Origin: DASVBJ01 sp036375895
Lineage (GTDB): Bacteria > Actinomycetota > Actinomycetes > JACCUZ01
Length of the DNA stretch: 7,133 nucleotides
Assembly: GCA_036375895.1 (NCBI GenBank)
Contig: DASVBJ010000214.1
Coordinates: 1 to 7,133 of the forward strand
Reading direction: 5' to 3'
Shown here: in pieces, positions 1 to 7,022 of the stretch
Layout of the letters: the number at the start of each line of letters is the position of its first letter
How positions within the stretch are numbered: the stretch's first letter is position 1
Position numbers and translations under genes: made by a program
Notes under the pieces: generated by a model
Told to the model about the DNA's origin: nothing
The model's database searches: none
What the model saw: only the letters and a program-made list of their open reading frames with translations

Positions 1-530
1 ACCGTCGTGCGCCCAGGAGCGCCGGTCGGCCCCCAGACCGCCACCAGCCGGCCGGTGCCCGCCTCGACCGGTGCCTCCAGGAGCGCCGCAGGCCCGGGGT
101 CGGCACGGTCGAGGTCCGGAAGCGCGGCGGTGGGCTCGGCGTACGCCGTGGACGGTGACTCACCCGACTGCTCCGCGATCGCGCTGGCGACAGCGGCCGA
201 GAGATCGCCGGTCGGGACGTCCGCGGGGAGCACGTGCAGGAGGCCGAGCTGGCGCAGCCGCTGCTCCGCGTGGTCGTCGCCGGGCGTCACGAGGCCCACG
301 ACCGCCACCCGCGCCGCCGCCAGCCGGGACAGTGCGTCGCGATCGAGTCGGCGCAGCTCGGCTGACAGGAGAACCGCCCGGGCGGTGCCCGAGGCCGCGG
401 CGGCGAGCAGGTCGGGCAGGTCGACACAGCGACGTACGACGTGGATGCCGGCCGGCGCGCGCTCGAGGCCGGCCACGAAGGCGGCCTCCCAGCTGGCCCC
501 CGTGACCGCGGTGAGGACCGGGACGCTCAC
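1..530 (-). CDS. CpaE/MinD-like P-loop ATPase, N-terminal part (runs off left edge)
   Basis: Partial gene: 176 codons are visible from a GTG start (530-528), and the C-terminus lies beyond base 1. Residues 1 to about 120 alternate hydrophobic strands and helices (for example RAVLLSAEL, ARVAVVGLVTPG), resembling the degenerate receiver-like domain at the front of CpaE-type proteins. A linker rich in Ala, Pro and acidic residues follows (about 121-158). The protein then enters a P-loop domain with LVAVWGPTGAPGRTT at 162-176, the nucleotide-binding motif of the SIMIBI/ParA-MinD class. In this motif the usual catalytic Lys is replaced by Arg. CpaE proteins act at the inner membrane in localising and assembling Tad/Flp pili. 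The start overlaps the stop of the upstream SAF gene by 4 bp (GTGA), so translation is probably coupled. Seen: the P-loop-like motif and the overlap. Inferred: the pilus role. A general MinD/ParA-like ATPase is the alternative. Confidence 0.75.
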   Translation of the reverse strand, partial: MSVPVLTAVTGASWEAAFVAGLERAPAGIHVVRRCVDLPDLLAAAASGTARAVLLSAELRRLDRDALSRLAAARVAVVGLVTPGDDHAEQRLRQLGLLHVLPADVPTGDLSAAVASAIAEQSGESPSTAYAEPTAALPDLDRADPGPAALLEAPVEAGTGRLVAVWGPTGAPGRTT

Positions 531-1195
531 GACGAGCCCGCGGCGCTGCGGTTGCCCGCCCCGGCCGGGACCTGTGCGACGTAGACCGTGCCGTGGGCCA
601 TCGCGTCGATGACCTTGGAGACGTCCGGACCGGCGACGAACAGCGTCACCCCGGCCTTTGACCCGCTGCCGCCGAAGGTGCTGCGCCCCGAGTCGACGTC
701 GTCGGCCACCGTCACGCCGGACAGCACCAGCTCGGGCTTGGCCGGCTCGGAACCGCTCTTGGTGTCACGCACTGCGTAGACGTCGACGACGCGCCCCTTG
801 GCCAGGCCAGCGACCCCGAACCGGTCGACCTGGACAACCACTCGGCGAAGGTCGTCGGCGCCCGGCTCGGCGACCGCCGCGACCGGCAGCAGCTCGTCCT
901 TGCCGACCGGCCGGGTCAGCACGAGGCCGTCGAGCGACTCGTCGGCCGAGACGTAGCGGCCGGCGGTGGCATCGAGCCGGACCGACCGCGCCACCACGTC
1001 GTCGGCGCTCAGCGTCGTGTCGGCTCCGAGGTCGTGGGTGACGGCCCAGACCTGCACCCGCTCGTCGGCGTCCGCGAAGACCTTCGCGCCGACGACGACC
1101 GACAACAGGATGAGCAGCAGCCCGATGAGCAGGCGCGCGTCGAGCCAGCGCGCCCGGGGCAGCCGGGCAGCGCTGGGCGTCGGCAGCTCGGACAC
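527..1195 (-). CDS. SAF-domain (CpaB/RcpC-like) membrane protein
   Basis: 222 aa from GTG at 1195-1193. A run of six G (complement of 1199-1204) lies 3 nt before the start and can serve as the ribosome binding site. The open frame continues far upstream but loses protein-like character there, and no better start is visible. Domains: a short cytoplasmic N-terminus with Arg residues (RLPRARWLDAR), a single membrane helix at about 21-38 (LLIGLLLILLSVVVGAKVF), then a SAF-like domain at about 48-108 containing DLGADTTLSADDVVARSV and LTRPVGKDELL. The remainder (about 118-210) is beta-rich and ends in a flexible Gly/Ser tail. This architecture matches actinobacterial CpaB-like proteins, which are periplasmic or extracytoplasmic assembly factors of Tad/Flp pili. 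No secretin partner would be expected in a Gram-positive actinomycete. The gene is probably the first of an operon with the downstream CpaE-like gene and is divergent from the small HTH gene at 1418. The SAF assignment is by motif pattern. The pilus link is inferred. Confidence 0.8.
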   Translation of the reverse strand: MSELPTPSAARLPRARWLDARLLIGLLLILLSVVVGAKVFADADERVQVWAVTHDLGADTTLSADDVVARSVRLDATAGRYVSADESLDGLVLTRPVGKDELLPVAAVAEPGADDLRRVVVQVDRFGVAGLAKGRVVDVYAVRDTKSGSEPAKPELVLSGVTVADDVDSGRSTFGGSGSKAGVTLFVAGPDVSKVIDAMAHGTVYVAQVPAGAGNRSAAGSS

Positions 1196-1417
1196 AGACC
1201 CCCCATCGGCTTCACGAACCTGGCCAGCGAGAGGACATCCTGCCCCACCACCGACATGCGGGAAAGCCGCCGTCCACAGGAAAGATCCTGTGGACTGCTC
1301 GGCGCAAGCGGACGCAATCGCTGTCACACTGGGTCTTGCACGATCAAACGCAGCGCTCTCCACGAGTCGCGGCGCCACTCGCACCACCCGTCCCAAGCAC
1401 CCAGGAGCCCGCGCGCG
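1196..1417. other. Divergent intergenic region between SAF gene and HTH gene
   Basis: This 222-bp gap separates the start of the minus-strand SAF gene from the plus-strand HTH gene, so promoters for both should lie here. I see a perfect dyad at 1272-1295 (listed separately) and a ribosome binding site for the HTH gene at 1403-1407. I could not place convincing -35/-10 hexamers in either direction. Reading frames across the region do not look coding. Confidence 0.6.
1272..1295. promoter_or_regulatory. Perfect 10-bp inverted repeat, possible operator
   Basis: Arms GTCCACAGGA (1272-1281) and TCCTGTGGAC (1286-1295) are exactly complementary, with a 4-nt spacer AAGA. The dyad lies 77 bp upstream of the SAF start and 122 bp upstream of the HTH start, between divergent genes, so it does not terminate either one. 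The likeliest roles are an operator for a dimeric regulator or a hairpin in a 5' leader. Each arm contains GTCCACA, the core of actinobacterial DnaA boxes. At 1270-1278 the sequence CCGTCCACA fits the relaxed box pattern, but two boxes alone do not make an origin. A related half-site recurs at 4138-4206. Confidence 0.45.
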
Positions 1418-1678
1418 ATGTCCCCCTCCCCGCGCTTCCTCCAGCTGGCCGATGTCGCCGAGGTCCTCAACATCTCCTCCGCGCAGGTCTACGCCCTCGT
1501 CCGCTCCGGCGAGCTGCCCGCGATCAAGATCGGCGGCCGCGGGCAGTGGCGCGTCGAGGCAACCGTGCTGGAGGACTACATCCAGCGCATGTACGCCGAG
1601 ACCCGCGAGTTCGTGGCCTCCCACCGGTTCGGGCGCGCCGACGACAGCCCAGCCTCGGGCGAGGGCGAAGACACGTAA
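1418..1678 (+). CDS. Small winged helix-turn-helix DNA-binding protein (excisionase/BldC-like)
   Basis: 86 aa from ATG 1418, with AGGAG at 1403-1407 and a 10-nt spacer. Residues 7-59 form a compact MerR-superfamily/excisionase-type winged helix. LQLADVAEVLNISSAQVYALV gives helix-turn-helix, SGELPAIKI precedes the wing, and GGRGQWRVEATVLEDYIQRMY supplies the wing (GGRGQWRV) and a terminal helix. A short tail of about 25 residues, acidic at its end (DDSPASGEGEDT), follows with no further domain. Proteins of this size and shape include BldC, a developmental regulator in Streptomyces that binds direct repeats head-to-tail, and phage excisionases. No integrase is in the window, so a chromosomal regulator is more likely than a phage Xis. 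It is divergent from the SAF/CpaE-like operon, which suggests local control of those genes, but this is inference. The gene downstream is convergent. Confidence 0.85.
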   Translation: MSPSPRFLQLADVAEVLNISSAQVYALVRSGELPAIKIGGRGQWRVEATVLEDYIQRMYAETREFVASHRFGRADDSPASGEGEDT

Positions 1679-1705
1679 CGAGGGCGACGACAACCGACAG
1701 ACAAC

Positions 1706-1749
1706 TAACACTGCCGTGCCGCGCGGGTAACACTGCTGTGCCGCGCGGG
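1706..1749. repeat. 22-bp direct tandem duplication
   Basis: Two adjacent 22-bp copies, 1706-1727 and 1728-1749, each begin TAACACTGC and end GTGCCGCGCGGG. They differ at a single base (C at 1715, T at 1737). The unit sits 27 bp after the stop of the HTH gene, in the gap between two convergent genes. Each copy carries the self-complementary CCGCGCGG, so a transcript could fold. This could be a replication-slippage duplication or a paired protein-binding site. Confidence 0.9.
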
Positions 1750-1752
1750 GCC

Positions 1753-1772
1753 GGACGGGCGGGCCGCCCGGC
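1753..1772. terminator. Possible GC-rich hairpin terminator between convergent genes
   Basis: CGGGCG (1756-1761) and CGCCCG (1765-1770) form a perfect 6-bp stem around a 3-nt loop. The hairpin lies just past the stop of the minus-strand gene at 1785 and about 75 bp past the stop of the HTH gene. There is no T-tract, which is common for actinobacterial terminators but makes the call weak in such GC-rich DNA. Confidence 0.3.
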
Positions 1773-1784
1773 GCCCGGCGGCGC

Positions 1785-2339
1785 TCAGCTCCTGCGCACG
1801 ACGGCCAGGGCGGCGAACGGCACAGCCCGGACCCCGGCCACGCCAGCCGGCCGGCGGGGCTCGCCCACCGCGTGCTCGGCCAGCTCCACGAAGTCCTCAC
1901 CCACCCGGTCGAGCGTGCCCGCGACGATCGACCCGTCGGCCAGCCACAGGGTGACCGGGAGCCGGTCGCGCGCGATCCCGCGCAGGGCGTACGCCAGACC
2001 CAGGCGCGCCGCGACAGTCCCGTCCCGACCCGGCGCCGCCGAGCGGGCACCCAGCCCGGACACGCCCAGGACCGCGTCCAGCCGCACCAAGGCCTCCCGC
2101 CCCGGCGCCTCGTCGACGAGCAGCCACTGCGGGCGGACGTCGACGAGAGTCCCCGCGACCTGACCGCAGCCCGCGACCTGCAGGCGCACGGGGTGACCGA
2201 CGCCCGGCTCGAGCCGGTCGACGAGCCGCAGAGCGGCCACCTCGCGCCGGGTCCGGTCGGCCACCTCCCCGGCCAGCTCGGCCGCCTCGGCCGCCTCCAG
2301 CTGCGCCTCGAGATCACGGAACAGGTCGTCCCAGCGCAC
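1785..2339 (-). CDS. Conserved actinobacterial protein of unknown function with duplicated beta-strand unit
   Basis: 184 aa from GTG 2339-2337. The start is set by GGGAGG (complement of 2346-2351) 6 nt upstream and by the loss of coding character further upstream, although the frame stays open to 2582. Residues 1-42 are strongly helical and charged (FRDLEAQLEAAEAAELAGEVAD), possibly a coiled coil. Residues 49-95 (HPVRLQVAGCGQVAGTLVDV onward) and 127-182 (RLPVTLWLADGSIVAGTLDRV onward) share a strand pattern V-x-L-x-V/L, then G-x-V/I-V-A-G-T-L, then DV/RV, then L-V-E/D, each closing with a hydrophobic strand. This suggests two small beta-barrel units such as Sm- or SH3-like folds. I recall similar actinobacterial proteins, some annotated without clear basis as Fis-family regulators. 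I see no Fis helix-turn-helix. No signal peptide or membrane segment, so probably cytoplasmic. It is convergent with the HTH gene and divergent from the LysM gene. Confidence 0.8.
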   Translation of the reverse strand: MRWDDLFRDLEAQLEAAEAAELAGEVADRTRREVAALRLVDRLEPGVGHPVRLQVAGCGQVAGTLVDVRPQWLLVDEAPGREALVRLDAVLGVSGLGARSAAPGRDGTVAARLGLAYALRGIARDRLPVTLWLADGSIVAGTLDRVGEDFVELAEHAVGEPRRPAGVAGVRAVPFAALAVVRRS

Positions 2340-2359
2340 GTCCGCCTCCCGTGTCCGTC

Positions 2360-2445
2360 CCGGTCGCGTGTCGTCCTCGCCGCCGGGTGGTGCCCGTCGC
2401 GAACGCGCCGGTCTCGTGTCGTGTCCCGCGGGGCGATGCCCGTCG
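2360..2445. repeat. Imperfect direct repeat of about 40 bp upstream of the gene at 2339
   Basis: CCGGTCGCGTGTCGT (2360-2374) recurs as CCGGTCTCGTGTCGT (2408-2422), 14 of 15 identical. TGCCCGTCG (2391-2399) recurs at 2437-2445. The two offsets (48 and 46 bp) imply one degenerate duplication with a small indel. It lies 21-106 bp upstream of the minus-strand start at 2339, in a region expected to be leader or promoter. Confidence 0.55.
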
Positions 2446-2539
2446 ACGACCCGCTCCGGGGCTCCCGGACGTTGCCGAGGCCCAGGGGCTCTTCCTACCG
2501 CACCGGTGACCCAGCCGGGACGGGGACACACAAGCATGG

Positions 2540-2566
2540 TTGACGAGACGCTATCAACGGTATAGA
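2540..2566 (+). promoter_or_regulatory. Putative promoter of the LysM/Rv3235-family operon
   Basis: TTGACG (2540-2545) resembles the -35 consensus and TATAGA (2561-2566) the -10 consensus. The spacer is 15 bp, slightly short for a housekeeping sigma factor. Transcription from here would start near 2573 and leave a leader of about 25 nt before the ATG at 2597. The call rests on hexamer similarity and on the unusual local AT content in otherwise GC-rich DNA. Confidence 0.5.
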
Positions 2567-2585
2567 AAGCAAACGCAAGCAAACG
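2567..2585 (+). repeat. Two direct copies of AAGCAAACG with 10-bp period
   Basis: AAGCAAACG occurs exactly at 2567-2575 and 2577-2585, one helical turn apart. It lies between the putative -10 and the ribosome binding site (GAAAGGA, 2585-2591) of the LysM gene. Possible roles are a binding site for a regulator that reads direct repeats, or simply an unstructured A-rich leader that favours translation initiation. Confidence 0.6.
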
Positions 2586-2596
2586 AAAGGATACCG

Positions 2597-3514
2597 ATGC
2601 GAACTGCAGGGTCGGCTGAGCTGTCGCGCCGTCGCCGCGTCCTCGCGCTGGCGTTGCCGCCGACCCTGCATCTGGCCACGACCGTCCTGCTCGCCTGGGG
2701 GACGGCCGCGCCGATCTCCGCGCTGCGGGGCCACCGGCGCATCGACCTCGACGGAGCGCTCGGCCTCGCTGCCGCTGTCGGCGCCTGGTGCGCGCTCACC
2801 TGGCTCGCCGTCGGCACCCTCGTCACCGTCATCGCCTCGATCGCTCGTGGGCCGGGCGGACGGCACGACAAGCGACGCGACGGGCTCGACGACGAGCGGT
2901 GCCACGAGCAGGACGCCGCGTCGCGCGGCGGGCTCGGCGCGCGCGGCGGTGCGGACCGACTCGACCGGGCGGCCGACCGCGCACCCTGGATCGCCCGCCG
3001 GCTCGCCGGCCTCCTGCTCGGCGTGGGCCTGGTCACCGGCCCGCTCACCACCGCGTCAGCCCTCGCCGAACCGCTGACTGGGCCCGCCCTCGCCGACCAG
3101 GCCGCCGCCGGGGCTGCCCTCGCCGACCAGGTCGGCACCGTGACAGCCGGGACCGGGGCGCCCACCGGCGTACCCGCCCTTGACCGCCCCGCGGCGGACC
3201 CGCAGCCGCCCCCGTCCCTCCCGCCCGGCTGGACCCCGGACCGCCCCGCCGCCCCTCCGCGCCGGGCCGCGCCGACGGGTGCGCTGAGCCTCGTCACGAC
3301 CACCCCCCACCGGGCCCGCGCGGTCGCGGAGGAGGTCGTCGTCCGCCGCGGCGACTCGCTCTGGGACATCGCTGCCCGCCACCTGGGCCCGGACGCCTCG
3401 GCCGCCGACATCGCCGCCGAGTGGCCCCGGTGGTACGTCGCGAACCGCTCCCTCGTCGGCCCCGACCCCGACCTCATCCGGCCGGGGCAGCGGCTGCGTC
3501 CCCCGCGCCTCTGA
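2597..3514 (+). CDS. Three-helix membrane protein with C-terminal LysM domain
   Basis: 305 aa from ATG 2597, with GAAAGGA at 2585-2591 upstream. The in-frame ATG 57 bp earlier lies at the putative -35 and is less likely. Order: Arg-rich N-terminus (RRRR at 11-14), helix 1 about 15-43, helix 2 about 53-83, a highly charged loop 84-133 (DKRRDGLDDERCHEQD), helix 3 about 134-157. A long Ala/Pro linker follows, and a LysM domain at about 245-303 (VVVRRGDSLWDIAARHLG, then WYVANR and PDLIRPGQRL). The positive-inside rule gives N-terminus in, loop in and LysM outside, so the protein probably anchors to or senses peptidoglycan. The linker holds ALAE/ALADQ units; GCCCTCGCCGACCAGG is exact at 3086-3101 and 3116-3131. 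It resembles the membrane-LysM portion of actinobacterial LysM/BTAD-type proteins near pilus genes, but no BTAD domain is present. It is followed after 28 nt by the Rv3235-family gene, forming a likely operon. No catalytic domain was recognised. Confidence 0.85.
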   Translation: MRTAGSAELSRRRRVLALALPPTLHLATTVLLAWGTAAPISALRGHRRIDLDGALGLAAAVGAWCALTWLAVGTLVTVIASIARGPGGRHDKRRDGLDDERCHEQDAASRGGLGARGGADRLDRAADRAPWIARRLAGLLLGVGLVTGPLTTASALAEPLTGPALADQAAAGAALADQVGTVTAGTGAPTGVPALDRPAADPQPPPSLPPGWTPDRPAAPPRRAAPTGALSLVTTTPHRARAVAEEVVVRRGDSLWDIAARHLGPDASAADIAAEWPRWYVANRSLVGPDPDLIRPGQRLRPPRL

Positions 3515-3542
3515 CCGCTCAACCGACCACGAGGAGATCGCC

Positions 3543-4127
3543 GTGACCGCCACCGCGCCGCTACGCCGCCTGCCCGTGCCCGCCTGCGAGCCGCCCTACG
3601 ACGACGAGGGCGCCGACCCGCGACGGCCGGTGCCGACCGGCCCTCCCGGTGACGCGCTGCAGGGCACCCTGGCCCTCGCGTTCGTGCTGCCGACCGGTGT
3701 GCCCGCCGTCCCCGACACCCCGCCCGAGCTGCGGCTCGTCCCGTCGACGCCGGCGGCAGAGGATCTCGACGAGGCTGAGTTCGGCCCGCAGCCGACGCCG
3801 CGGGAGGACCTGCCCGAGCCGCGACGCTGGGCCGGCCGGCTCGTGCAGGCGGTCGTCGAGGTGCTGGCCGGTGACCGCCCGGCCAGCCAGCTGGTCCGCT
3901 GGACGACGACCGAGGTCTACGACCAGGTCGTGGCCCGGGTCGTCCCGGGCCCACCCACGACGTGCCCGACCCGCGGGGTGGTGCGCTCCGTCCACGTCAC
4001 CGAGCCCGTCGACGGCGTGGCCGAGGTCGCCGCCCTCGTACGCCGGGGCGCGCGCTCCACCGCGGTGGCCCTCCGGCTCGAGGGGATGGACGGCCGCTGG
4101 CAGTGCACCGCCCTCGAGCTCGGCTGA
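3543..4127 (+). CDS. Rv3235-family protein of unknown function
   Basis: 194 aa from GTG 3543, with GAGGAG at 3531-3536 and a 6-nt spacer. The N-terminus has the short motif LRRLPVPACEPPYDDE (7-22), followed by a low-complexity Pro/acidic region (about 23-92). The conserved C-terminal domain spans about 93-194: RRWAGRLVQAVVEVLAGDRP, ASQLVRWTTTEVYDQV, VHVTEPVDGVAEVAALVRRG, and a final GRWQCTALELG. This C-terminal pattern is that of the actinobacterial Rv3235 family, named for a Mycobacterium tuberculosis gene lying a few genes from secA1, and the present gene is also next to secA. No signal peptide or membrane segment is visible, so it is probably cytoplasmic. Function is unknown to me. The pairing with the LysM gene (28-nt gap) and convergence with secA suggest an envelope or export link, which is inference only. 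Confidence 0.85.
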   Translation: MTATAPLRRLPVPACEPPYDDEGADPRRPVPTGPPGDALQGTLALAFVLPTGVPAVPDTPPELRLVPSTPAAEDLDEAEFGPQPTPREDLPEPRRWAGRLVQAVVEVLAGDRPASQLVRWTTTEVYDQVVARVVPGPPTTCPTRGVVRSVHVTEPVDGVAEVAALVRRGARSTAVALRLEGMDGRWQCTALELG

Positions 4128-4132
4128 CCACT

Positions 4133-4213
4133 CCCTGCAAGATCCTTTGGACCCGGACACACCACCTGTACGGCGTGTCTGGTGCGGGAGCGTCCAAAGG
4201 ATCTTGGGCAGGG
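4133..4213. terminator. Long inverted repeat, probable bidirectional terminator
   Basis: CAAGATCCTTTGGAC (4138-4152) is exactly complementary to GTCCAAAGGATCTTG (4192-4206). Allowing a 2-nt bulge, CCCTGC (4133-4138) also pairs with GCAGGG (4208-4213), giving a stem of about 20 bp. The 39-nt apical region can form a further small stem, GACAC (4156-4160) with GTGTC (4175-4179). It begins 6 bp after the stop of the Rv3235-family gene and lies between convergent genes, the expected place for a shared terminator. There is no T-tract. The length of the stem and the AT-rich arms also fit a dispersed extragenic palindrome. Confidence 0.6.
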
Positions 4214-4220
4214 GCGGGCG

Positions 4221-4238
4221 CGAGCGTCCGGACGCTCG
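4221..4238 (-). terminator. 18-bp perfect palindrome just after secA, probable terminator hairpin
   Basis: CGAGCGTCCGGACGCTCG is identical to its own reverse complement. As RNA it gives a 7-bp stem with a CCGG loop. It begins 7 nt past the secA stop codon, so in the secA direction it is the first of two hairpins, followed by the long inverted repeat at 4133-4213. No T-tract. An operator is possible but less likely at a 3' end. Confidence 0.6.
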
Positions 4239-4244
4239 GGTGCG

Positions 4245-6998
<2,754 letters not shown>

Positions 6999-7022
6999 GG
7001 CGGCAAGCCTACCTACGGCCCC

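Larger units (their letters stand above)
2340..2596. other. Divergent intergenic region between unknown-function gene and LysM operon
   Basis: 257 bp separate the minus-strand gene starting at 2339 from the plus-strand LysM gene. The left part is very GC-rich and carries an imperfect duplication (2360-2374 and 2408-2422, listed separately). The right end, about 2530-2596, is clearly richer in A and T and holds a plausible plus-strand promoter, short direct repeats and a ribosome binding site. On the minus strand, TATACC (complement of 2559-2564) preceded by TTCGTT (complement of 2582-2587) at 17 bp spacing is a weak candidate for an opposed promoter sharing the same TATA core. Confidence 0.5.

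Noticed and set aside
7..612. Long plus-strand open frame over the CpaE-like gene
   Set aside because: It is antisense to a gene with a recognisable P-loop and a coupled start. Its product is low-complexity Arg/Ser/Ala typical of GC-rich shadow frames.
1270..1297. Replication origin based on GTCCACA boxes
   Set aside because: Only two box-like sequences, one imperfect, with no AT-rich unwinding region and no dnaA, dnaN or parAB neighbours.
1009..1317. Possible short minus-strand gene upstream of the SAF gene (ATG near 1257)
   Set aside because: It would overlap the SAF start out of frame and has no recognisable domain. The dyad and ribosome binding site explain the region better.
1418..1678. 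Phage excisionase marking an integrated element
   Set aside because: No integrase, attachment-site repeats, tRNA or other phage genes are seen. The surrounding genes look like ordinary chromosomal actinobacterial genes.
1196..2317. Upstream extension of the SAF gene frame to a 596-aa protein
   Set aside because: The extension runs antisense through the HTH gene and in another frame through the gene at 1785-2339, and it lacks domain character. The GTG at 1195 has a G-rich ribosome binding site and leads straight into the membrane segment.
2340..2582. N-terminal extension of the 1785-2339 gene to an ATG at 2582
   Set aside because: It would start inside the AT-rich promoter region of the divergent gene and adds a low-complexity segment. 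GGGAGG sits at a good distance from the GTG at 2339, where the conserved-looking helix begins.
2554..3954. 466-aa minus-strand open frame
   Set aside because: It is antisense to the LysM and Rv3235-family genes, and its product is Arg/Pro/Ser/Ala-rich with no motifs. It is a GC-frame shadow.
4138..4206. Terminal inverted repeats of a miniature transposable element
   Set aside because: The whole unit is only 69 bp, no flanking target-site duplication is visible, and its position between convergent stops fits a terminator better. It cannot be excluded without genome-wide copies.
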